Source of the DNA: Bradyrhizobium sp. S69
GTDB taxonomy: Bacteria > Pseudomonadota > Alphaproteobacteria > Rhizobiales > Xanthobacteraceae
Length of the DNA stretch: 61,656 bases
Reading direction: 5' to 3'
NCBI RefSeq assembly: GCF_009766005.1
Contig: NZ_LMUK01000012.1
Span: 20,001-81,656, forward strand
Shown: in pieces, positions 23,831-30,618 of the stretch
How the letters are laid out: each line of letters begins with the position of its first letter
How positions within the stretch are numbered: position 1 is the stretch's first letter
The notes under the pieces: model-generated
Told to the model about the DNA's origin: nothing
Databases searched by the model: none
The model's input: only the letters and a program-made list of their open reading frames with translations
Program-made: the position numbers and the translations under genes

Positions 23831-24559
23831 ATGGGCGACGTTGCGTCGTTTTGGCTGCTCAGTATCGCCGTATTTTGCGGCGGCTTCGTCTCGGGCCTCG
23901 CGGGCTTTGCCTTTTCGGCGGTGGCCGGCGCGATTCTCCTGCACGTTCTCCCACCACTGGAGGCGGTCCCGCTGATGATGGCCTGCAGCATCACCGTGCA
24001 GGCCACGAATCTTTGGGCGTTGAGAAAAAGTATCTGCTGGAAGCAGAGCTCGGTATTGGTCGGCGGCGGATTGCTTGGCGTTCCGATCGCCGTCTGGTTG
24101 CTGCAAGCTGCAGACACGCGGATATTCAGAGAGAGCTTTGGTTTCGCCATCGCCTGTTATGCAGCTTACACGTTATTCCGGCCGGTGCTTTCTCGTCGCC
24201 TGCAGATGAATGTGGGACGCAATGCATTAATCGGCTTCGGCGGCGGCTTTGTCGGCGGGTTAACGGCAATGCCGGGTGCAATACCGACCATATGGTGTGA
24301 CATCCACGGCGTGCCGAAAACTGAGCAGCGCGGGCTGGTTCAGCCGTTCATTGCTGCTATGCAGATTTTCGCGCTGGTGCTGATGCTGTTACAAAATGAT
24401 TTGTCTTCGAAGGTCTTGGTTGATTTCGTCGCCAGTATTCCGGCACTGCTTGCCGGCGCGGCGTTGGGGATTTTCGCTTTTCGCTCCGTCAATGAAGCGT
24501 CGTTCCGGCGGATCATTCTCACCATGTTGCTATTTTCTGGATTGCTGCTGGTCTTGTAG
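23831..24559 (+). CDS. TauE/SafE family sulfite exporter-type membrane protein
   Basis: The 242-residue protein has seven to eight hydrophobic segments. Its duplicated TauE repeat shows the two characteristic Gly-rich loops, GGFVSGLAGFAFSAVAGAIL (residues 17-36) and FGGGFVGGLTAMPGAIPTIW (136-155). Members export sulfite, sulfoacetate or other organic anions. It lies downstream of a small membrane protein on the same strand and near the large winged-helix regulator on the other strand. The substrate is not deducible. The start ATG at 23831 follows AGAGTTC. Confidence 0.88.
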   Translation: MGDVASFWLLSIAVFCGGFVSGLAGFAFSAVAGAILLHVLPPLEAVPLMMACSITVQATNLWALRKSICWKQSSVLVGGGLLGVPIAVWLLQAADTRIFRESFGFAIACYAAYTLFRPVLSRRLQMNVGRNALIGFGGGFVGGLTAMPGAIPTIWCDIHGVPKTEQRGLVQPFIAAMQIFALVLMLLQNDLSSKVLVDFVASIPALLAGAALGIFAFRSVNEASFRRIILTMLLFSGLLLVL

Positions 24560-24842
24560 TTACGCCAGTCGCGCCTCTGACCGCACCGCGATGTCTCTGG
24601 GGGCGGCTATGGCGATGTCCGTAGCCAAAGTTGTTAAAACCAGAGCAGTATCAATGGATTGCTGTGGTTTTGGCGCTGGCATCGATTGCAGCAACGCTAA
24701 TGACTTGCTTGCAAAAATAGCGCGCTTTCGCGCCGTCACAACACGAAGCCGAGCCCAGAAGTGCTACACTACTGTTCCAAATGCTGCGGTCACCCGTATT
24801 GGCTGCGGCGTCATCCAACGACGCCATCGGTCAACGCGCCCC
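24560..24842. other. Intergenic region before the sugar porter
   Basis: 283 bp with no gene-like frame of its own. It should contain the promoter of the MFS gene. Base composition is lower in GC than the surroundings. No clear operator seen. Confidence 0.5.
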
Positions 24843-26285
24843 ATGTCGACCATCGATAGCAAGAGCCCCGCTGCGCCCGGATCACCGCCGGACGGCATCG
24901 CCATCGGCAGGATCGCGCTTGTCGCCGCGTCAGCGGCGATGGGCGGTTTCCTGTTCGGCTTCGATACCGCCGTCATCAATGGCGCGGTCGATGCCATCAA
25001 GGTGTGGTCGGGTGCGGCCTCCTGGTTGCTTGGCTTCGCGGTGGCCGGCGCTCTTCTGGGATCCGCGGTCGGTGCCTGGTTCGCAGGTCCGTTTGCTGAT
25101 CGCTACGGGCGAATTGCCGTCATGGAAATCGCTGCGGCCATTTTTTTCGTAAGCTCGATCGGTACGGGTCTCGCCTGGAATATCGAGGCGTTGAGCGTAT
25201 TCCGTTTTGTCGGCGGCACCGCCATCGGCGCGGCGAGCGTGATCGCGCCGGCTTATATCGCGGAGGTGTCGCCGGCTTCCTATCGGGGACGTCTTGGCTC
25301 GCTTCAGCAACTGGCGATCGTCACCGGGATATTCGTCGCGCTGCTGGGTGACTATTCATTAGCCACCGCGGCCGGCGGCGCCGAAAAACCACTATGGTTC
25401 GGGATGCAGGCCTGGCGGTGGATGTTCATCGCCGCGGCGATTCCTTCCGCCATCTATGCCTGCCTCGCCACCATGATTCCGGAATCGCCGCGCTATTTGG
25501 TGCTCAAGAAGCAACTGGCAGAAGCGGCCGAGGTGCTGCGCCGCTTCGGCGGCAATCGGTCGCCGGTCGAGCAGAAGATCCACGAGATCGAGGAAAGCGT
25601 CGGCGACGACCGGAGGCGCAGCCTGCGCGATCTGGCCGGCCCCAGCTTCGGCCTGCTCCCCGTGGTGTGGACCGGTATCCTGTTGTCGGTGTTCCAGCAA
25701 TTCGTCGGCATCAATGTCATCTTCTACTATTCCGCAACCCTCTGGCATGCGGTCGGCTTCACGCAGGGCGACGCCCTGGCCATCACGGTCATCACCTCCG
25801 TGACCAATATTATCGTGACCCTGGTTGCGATTGCGCTGGTCGATCGAATAGGGCGCAAGCCACTGCTGATCATCGGTTCGCTGGGCATGGCATTGACCTT
25901 GGGCGTCATGAGCTGGATTTTCGGCACCGCGCCAACCGTGATGGTCGCGGGCATCGCCGAACCGCAGCTTGGTGCCGCGGCCGGCGTGGTCGCGGTCATT
26001 GCCGCCAACCTTTATGTGGTGTTTTTCGGCGTGAGCTGGGGGCCGGTGGTGTGGGTGCTGCTCGGTGAAATGTTCAACAATCGCATCCGCGCTTATGCGC
26101 TTGCCGTCGCCGCGGCGGCGCAATGGATCGCCAATTACATCGTCTCGCAGACCTTTCCGGCGCTCGCAGGCATCAGCCTCGGCCTCGCCTATGGCACGTA
26201 TACGCTGATGGCGCTGCTGTCGTTTGTATTCGTGCTCGCGAAGGTCAAGGAGACCCGTGGACTTGAACTGGAAGAGATGATCTAG
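24843..26285 (+). CDS. MFS transporter, sugar porter family
   Basis: This 480-residue, twelve-segment transporter belongs to the sugar porter family. Signatures are GGFLFGFDTAVINGAVDAI in segment 1, DRYGRIAVM in the first cytoplasmic loop, PESPRYLVLKKQLAEA at the end of segment 6, QQFVGINVIFYYSATLWHA in segment 7, DRIGRKPLLIIG and the C-terminal VKETRGLELEEM. These together identify H+-coupled hexose/polyol porters (XylE/GalP-like). The frame is open upstream to 24396, overlapping the exporter gene in another phase, but the family start is the ATG at 24843. It is convergent with the LysR gene, five bases apart, and is probably independent of the furoate cluster. Confidence 0.92.
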   Translation: MSTIDSKSPAAPGSPPDGIAIGRIALVAASAAMGGFLFGFDTAVINGAVDAIKVWSGAASWLLGFAVAGALLGSAVGAWFAGPFADRYGRIAVMEIAAAIFFVSSIGTGLAWNIEALSVFRFVGGTAIGAASVIAPAYIAEVSPASYRGRLGSLQQLAIVTGIFVALLGDYSLATAAGGAEKPLWFGMQAWRWMFIAAAIPSAIYACLATMIPESPRYLVLKKQLAEAAEVLRRFGGNRSPVEQKIHEIEESVGDDRRRSLRDLAGPSFGLLPVVWTGILLSVFQQFVGINVIFYYSATLWHAVGFTQGDALAITVITSVTNIIVTLVAIALVDRIGRKPLLIIGSLGMALTLGVMSWIFGTAPTVMVAGIAEPQLGAAAGVVAVIAANLYVVFFGVSWGPVVWVLLGEMFNNRIRAYALAVAAAAQWIANYIVSQTFPALAGISLGLAYGTYTLMALLSFVFVLAKVKETRGLELEEMI

Positions 26286-26289
26286 ACGT

Positions 26290-27210
26290 TCAGCGCCGGA
26301 CCAGCCGCGAGGCCGACGCTGCGGCTTGGGTCAAATCCGCGGCGATGATGTCCATCACCGCCGACATCGCGGCCGTGACGTTGCGCCTCGGATTTGTCAC
26401 GGAGGCTACCGAGCGGACGATCGCCGGGTTGCGCAGCCGCCGGGCTTTGATGCGGTTCGCGGCCAGCGCCGATTGCAGCGCGATGCCGGGCAGCACGGTG
26501 AACAGATTGGTGGTCGCGACCACCTCGCAAATCGCCGACAGGGTGTCGATCTCGAGCCGGGGTTTCAGGCTGAAGCCCGCCTCGGTCGCGGCGTCGTCCA
26601 GGATGCGCCGCAGCCCGTGACGGCGCGACGGGATCACGATGTCGAGGCTTTCGATCCGGTCGAACGATACGACCTTCGGCAACGCCACTTTATTCGAGGC
26701 GCCGTAAGCCAGCATCATCTCTTCATCCAGAATATGACGCGCGGTCGGCGGCAGCCGCGGCGCCGGCGTATTGACGATGGCGATGTCGAGCTGCCCGGTC
26801 GCGACCCACTCCAGCATGGTCTCCGAATAGCCCTCGCAGACCAGAAGATGGATCTGGGGATATTTGGCGGCGATCGCAGCCGACGACACCGGCAGCGTGC
26901 TCTGCGCCGCCGAGGTGATCATTCCGATGTTGACCCGGCCCGACACCTCGCCATCGAGTTGCGCGATCTCGTCGCGGACGCGGTCGATGTCGACGATGAT
27001 CGGCGCAATGCGCTGGGCCAGCGCCTCGCCGGCGGAGGTCAGCGACATGCCGCGGGAGCCGCGATAGAACAGCTTCTTGTCGAGCGACTTTTCGAGCTTT
27101 GCGATCTGCATGCTCAGCGCCGGCTGAACGATATTGAGCTGGCGCGCCGCGCGCGTGACGTTGCCCTCCTGCGCGAGGCAGAGGAAATATTGCATCTGCT
27201 TGAGATCCAT
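26290..27210 (-). CDS. LysR-family regulator next to ubiX/ubiD (candidate hmf regulator)
   Basis: The 306-residue LysR protein has an N-terminal helix-turn-helix (MDLKQMQYFLCLAQEGNVTR, AARQLNIVQPALSMQIAKLE) and a C-terminal periplasmic-binding-type effector domain. It faces the UbiX gene and lies 154 bp from it, the classic divergent arrangement of a LysR activator and its target. A perfect dyad with T-N11-A symmetry sits in between. It should respond to the cluster's substrate or an intermediate such as a furan acid or its CoA ester. In C. basilensis the furan cluster also has LysR-type regulators, but I cannot match this one to a named member by sequence alone. Confidence 0.9.
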   Translation of the reverse strand: MDLKQMQYFLCLAQEGNVTRAARQLNIVQPALSMQIAKLEKSLDKKLFYRGSRGMSLTSAGEALAQRIAPIIVDIDRVRDEIAQLDGEVSGRVNIGMITSAAQSTLPVSSAAIAAKYPQIHLLVCEGYSETMLEWVATGQLDIAIVNTPAPRLPPTARHILDEEMMLAYGASNKVALPKVVSFDRIESLDIVIPSRRHGLRRILDDAATEAGFSLKPRLEIDTLSAICEVVATTNLFTVLPGIALQSALAANRIKARRLRNPAIVRSVASVTNPRRNVTAAMSAVMDIIAADLTQAAASASRLVRR

Positions 27211-27241
27211 GCCGCTTGCCTCATTCCCGCACCGCGATCAG

Positions 27242-27260
27242 CCATCATTATTGATGATGG
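27242..27260. promoter_or_regulatory. LysR-box-like dyad CCATCAT-N5-ATGATGG
   Basis: Perfect 7-bp arms around TATTG, containing a T-N11-A half-site pair (T45...A57 of this line block). It lies 32 bp upstream of the LysR start and 105 bp upstream of the UbiX start. This is the expected place for an autoregulation/activation site. Confidence 0.6.
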
Positions 27261-27364
27261 TTTGGATAAAAATCAATTATTTGTTCTGATGTCGTCTGCC
27301 GCCTAGTTTGACCTGCTGCTGAGCGTCGCGCGTTGGGTGCGTTGCAACAGGAACCGGTGCGCCA

Positions 27365-27988
27365 ATGAACTCCCTTGAGCCCGTTCCACGTCGCCTGATC
27401 GTCGGGATTTCCGGGGCGTCGGGGGTTATGTACGGGGTCCGGTTGCTGCAACTGCTGCGCAATGCCGGCGTCGAGACCCATCTGGTGATGTCGGCGACGG
27501 CGGAGATCACATTCGCCTACGAGACCACGCTCAAGATCGCGGATGTGAAGGCAATGGCCCACACCCACCATCGTATCGACGACATGGCGGCTTCGATTTC
27601 GAGCGGATCGTTCCGCACCGCGGGCATGATCATCGCGCCATGTTCGGTGCGTTCGATGTCCGAAATCGCGACCGGCGTCACCACGACATTGCTGACGCGG
27701 GCCGCCGACGTGACATTAAAGGAGCGGCGGCGGCTGCTGCTGATGGTGCGCGAAAGCCCGCTGCATACCGGCCATCTCAGGAACATGACGGCACTGTCTG
27801 AAATGGGCGCGATCATCGCGCCGCCGGTCCCGGCTTTTTATGCCAAGCCGGACAGCCTCGCGGACATGGTCGATCACACCGTGGGTCGCGCGCTCGATTT
27901 GTTCGATATCGACGTCGGCGTGGTCAGCCGCTGGGGCGAGCAGCCGGAGTTGCGCAGCCGCCCGGTCAAGCGTGACGAGATCTCCTGA
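27365..27988 (+). CDS. hmfG: UbiX-family flavin prenyltransferase (HmfG candidate)
   Basis: UbiX proteins attach dimethylallyl phosphate to FMN to make prenyl-FMN, the cofactor of UbiD decarboxylases. The 207-residue protein has the FMN-binding start RRLIVGISGASGVMYGVRLL (9-28), the SSGSFRTAGMIIAPCSVRSM core with the active-site Ser region, and MRESPLHTGHLRNM. Its gene is 43 bp upstream of a UbiD gene. This pair, next to a molybdenum hydroxylase, ligase and crotonase, matches HmfG/HmfF, not general ubiquinone biosynthesis. The family is certain; the hmf assignment is by context. Confidence 0.87.
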   Translation: MNSLEPVPRRLIVGISGASGVMYGVRLLQLLRNAGVETHLVMSATAEITFAYETTLKIADVKAMAHTHHRIDDMAASISSGSFRTAGMIIAPCSVRSMSEIATGVTTTLLTRAADVTLKERRRLLLMVRESPLHTGHLRNMTALSEMGAIIAPPVPAFYAKPDSLADMVDHTVGRALDLFDIDVGVVSRWGEQPELRSRPVKRDEIS

Positions 27989-28031
27989 CCGGATTTGCGA
28001 CGACGAATGCAAAAGCGCCACGGAGAACAGC

Positions 28032-29447
28032 ATGGAAGCCCCTATAACGGCGCCGACGGCGGGTCACAACGCCAGTCCCGACTTGCGCAGCTGGTTGCAG
28101 CAGCTCGTTGCAACGGACAGGCTCGCGGTTGCCCGCGACGGCGTTTCGCTGATCGATGAAGTGGCGGCGGTTTCGAAAAAGCTCGAGCTGGAGCAGGCCG
28201 TGCTGTTTCCGAAGCCGGGTGGGCACCACATTCCCGTGGTGGCAAATCTGTTTGCCGATCGGAGCTGGATCGCGGATTCGCTTCAGGTTCCGACCGACCA
28301 GTTGCTAGCCCGGTTCCAGCACGCCGTTCGCCATCCGCTGCCTTGGGTCGAGGTCACCACCGCGCCGGTGCAGGAAATTGTTCATCGCGAGGTCGATCTG
28401 CTCCGGCAATTGCCGATCCCGAAACACAATGAACATGACAGCGGTCCCTATATTACCGCCGCGCTTCTGATCGCGCGCAATCCGAACACCGGCATTCAGA
28501 ACGTTTCGATCCATCGCTGCCAGGTCAGCGGTCCCGACCGCATCGGTGTCCTGTTGCTGCCGCGGCATACCAAACATTATTTCCGGATGGCCGAGGAAGC
28601 CGGCGAGGCGCTGGAGATTGCGCTGGTGATCGGGGTACATCCCGCCTGCATCCTGGCGTCGCAGGCGATCGCCGCGCTCGATTGCGACGAGATGGAAATC
28701 GCCGGCGCGCTGCTCGGCCAGGCCGTCGACATGGTGAAATGCCGCACCAACCGGGTTCGCGTACCCGCGCATGCGGAGATCGTGATCGAGGGCCGCATCC
28801 TGCCAAAGATCCGCGAGCCCGAGGGTCCGTTCGGCGAGTTTCCGCAATATTACGGCCCGCGCGCCGATCGTGAAGTGATTCAGGTCGACGCCATTACGCA
28901 CCGTCGTCATCCGATTTTTCACACCATCGTGGGCGGCGGGGTCGAGCATTTGCTGCTCGGAGCCATTCCGCGCGAAGCAACCCTGCTGGACCATTTGCAA
29001 CGCAGCTTTCCCTCGGTGCGCGACGTGCGTCTGACCCGCGGCGGGACCTGCCGTTATCATCTGGCGGTCAAGATCGAGAAGGCCAGCGCCGGCGAGCCCA
29101 AGAACATCATCATGGGCGCATTCGGCGGCCATTATGACCTCAAGCAGGTCGTGGTGGTCGACATGGACGTCGATATCGACGATCCCCACGAAATCGAATG
29201 GGCGATTGCGACCCGGTTCCAGGCCGACCGTGACCTCATCGTGGTTTCCGGCGCCCAGGGCTCGAAGCTCGATCCGTCTTCGGCCGACGGCGTCAGCGCC
29301 AAAATGGGAATTGACGCGACCAAGCCGCTGGCAACCGAGCCGATGGAGTTCAAGCGCATCCACGTCAAGGGCGTCGAAGACGTCGATCTGGCCCACCAGC
29401 TCCGGGACGATCCGGCGGCGGCCTTTTTGCGGACGGTGACCGGATGA
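28032..29447 (+). CDS. hmfF: UbiD-family decarboxylase, candidate 2,5-furandicarboxylate decarboxylase (HmfF)
   Basis: The 471-residue enzyme uses prenyl-FMN made by the preceding gene product to decarboxylate an unsaturated or aromatic acid. The E-R-E-type catalytic set is visible: R162 in NVSIHRCQ and E264/E269 in PEGPFGEF, spaced as in Fdc1/UbiD. Further family segments are GVHPACILASQAIA, QVDAITHRRHPIFHTIVGG and DVDIDDPHEIEWAIATR. The true start is the ATG at 28032 with GGAG upstream, although the frame is open to 27840. The proposed reaction, furan-2,5-dicarboxylate to 2-furoate plus CO2, is inferred from the neighbours. Alternatives are gallate/protocatechuate-type or other aromatic acid decarboxylases. 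Confidence 0.85.
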   Translation: MEAPITAPTAGHNASPDLRSWLQQLVATDRLAVARDGVSLIDEVAAVSKKLELEQAVLFPKPGGHHIPVVANLFADRSWIADSLQVPTDQLLARFQHAVRHPLPWVEVTTAPVQEIVHREVDLLRQLPIPKHNEHDSGPYITAALLIARNPNTGIQNVSIHRCQVSGPDRIGVLLLPRHTKHYFRMAEEAGEALEIALVIGVHPACILASQAIAALDCDEMEIAGALLGQAVDMVKCRTNRVRVPAHAEIVIEGRILPKIREPEGPFGEFPQYYGPRADREVIQVDAITHRRHPIFHTIVGGGVEHLLLGAIPREATLLDHLQRSFPSVRDVRLTRGGTCRYHLAVKIEKASAGEPKNIIMGAFGGHYDLKQVVVVDMDVDIDDPHEIEWAIATRFQADRDLIVVSGAQGSKLDPSSADGVSAKMGIDATKPLATEPMEFKRIHVKGVEDVDLAHQLRDDPAAAFLRTVTG

Positions 29448-29648
29448 GCTAAGGTTGCGGTCTGTATGCTAAGAAATTACCTGCTGGAGACCGCAGGAGA
29501 CTGCAAAAACTAGCTGCAAAAAAGCACACTGGCCGAAGCCAGGAGATGAAATCGGGAAACGGGATTGACGGCCGCGCGCCGAAGCCAAGCGATTGATCTA
29601 TCGATCGACGGCGGGCGCGAACCGGAGATCGCTACGGGAGAGATTGCG

Positions 29649-30491
29649 ATGTCGACAGCGCTGAGGATTGCGCACGGCGCCTTTGGCAGGGTCGCGCTTT
29701 TGGATATGGACCGGCCGCTGGTGCGCCACGCCCACCCGCACTGCCATGTGCTGCTGAAGGTGGAGGGAGCGGACACCGCGTTTGTCGTCGGCGACACGGT
29801 CTATCCGCTCACCGATGACACCGCGGTGCTGGTCAATGGCTGGCAGCCGCATTCCTACGTCCACGATCCGGTCAAGCCGCGCACGGTCATCCTGGCGCTG
29901 TATATCGAGCCGGAATGGCTGATGGCCTTTCGGCCGGGCTGGGCCGCGAGCGGCGCACCCGGCTTTTTCAGCCATCCATCCGGGGGCGTAAGCCCGCGGA
30001 TTCGCAGCCTTTCGATGGATCTGGCGGCGGACATGATGGCGCGACCGCAGGCACGCGCCGCGCATGAAGTCGCATTGTCCGATTTGATGATCGCGGTGAT
30101 CGAGCGTTTCACGCCGTGGCGCAGTTTCCCGGCGTCGATCCGGGAAACCAACGCCCGGTTGGGCGATTGGCGCATTCGTCGTGTCACAGCCTCGATGCGG
30201 GCCGCGACCAGGCGCGACGCCGGGCTCGATGCCTATGCCAAGGAAGCCGGATTATCGCGCGCGCATTTTTTCCGGCTGTTCGAATCCACCGTCGGTGTGC
30301 CGCCAAGGGTTTATTTGAACGTGGTGCGGATGGAGCAGGCGGTCGGCGCGGTGCTGACGCAGAGCGCGAACGTCTGCGATATCAGCGGCCAGCTCGGCTT
30401 TGCCGAGCCTGCGCATTTCACGCGGTTTTTCCGCAACCATTCCGGCGTCAGCCCCAGTGAATTCCGCAGCGTGTCGCGGTTCGCCAATTGA
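29649..30491 (+). CDS. AraC-family regulator inside the furoate cluster
   Basis: The 280-residue protein has an N-terminal cupin-like AraC effector domain (HAHPHCHVLLKVEGADTAF, LVNGWQPHSYVHD) and a C-terminal AraC/XylS DNA-binding domain (YAKEAGLSRAHFFRLFESTV, CDISGQLGFAEPAHFTRFFR). The start ATG at 29649 has GGGAGAG upstream and fits a complete domain; a TTG-type upstream extension to 29565 lacks support. It sits between UbiD and the molybdenum-hydroxylase operon on the same strand, so it is a second candidate activator for hmfABCDE. AraC-type activators are known in Pseudomonas furoate clusters, which fits. Confidence 0.88.
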   Translation: MSTALRIAHGAFGRVALLDMDRPLVRHAHPHCHVLLKVEGADTAFVVGDTVYPLTDDTAVLVNGWQPHSYVHDPVKPRTVILALYIEPEWLMAFRPGWAASGAPGFFSHPSGGVSPRIRSLSMDLAADMMARPQARAAHEVALSDLMIAVIERFTPWRSFPASIRETNARLGDWRIRRVTASMRAATRRDAGLDAYAKEAGLSRAHFFRLFESTVGVPPRVYLNVVRMEQAVGAVLTQSANVCDISGQLGFAEPAHFTRFFRNHSGVSPSEFRSVSRFAN

Positions 30492-30618
30492 TGCTGCGCC
30501 GCACAAGCGGACGATCAAATGAGACGGGATGGTAAGTCCTGAGATCGGCCGGTATGGCCGCTTCCGACGGAGTGGGCCGAAGATAGCTTCCTGAAAACGC
30601 GCAGGGAGTATCTTCTGG

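Noticed and set aside
28305..29396. 363-codon minus-strand frame antisense to UbiD
   Set aside because: A shadow of the UbiD gene, with no ribosome site or recognizable domain.
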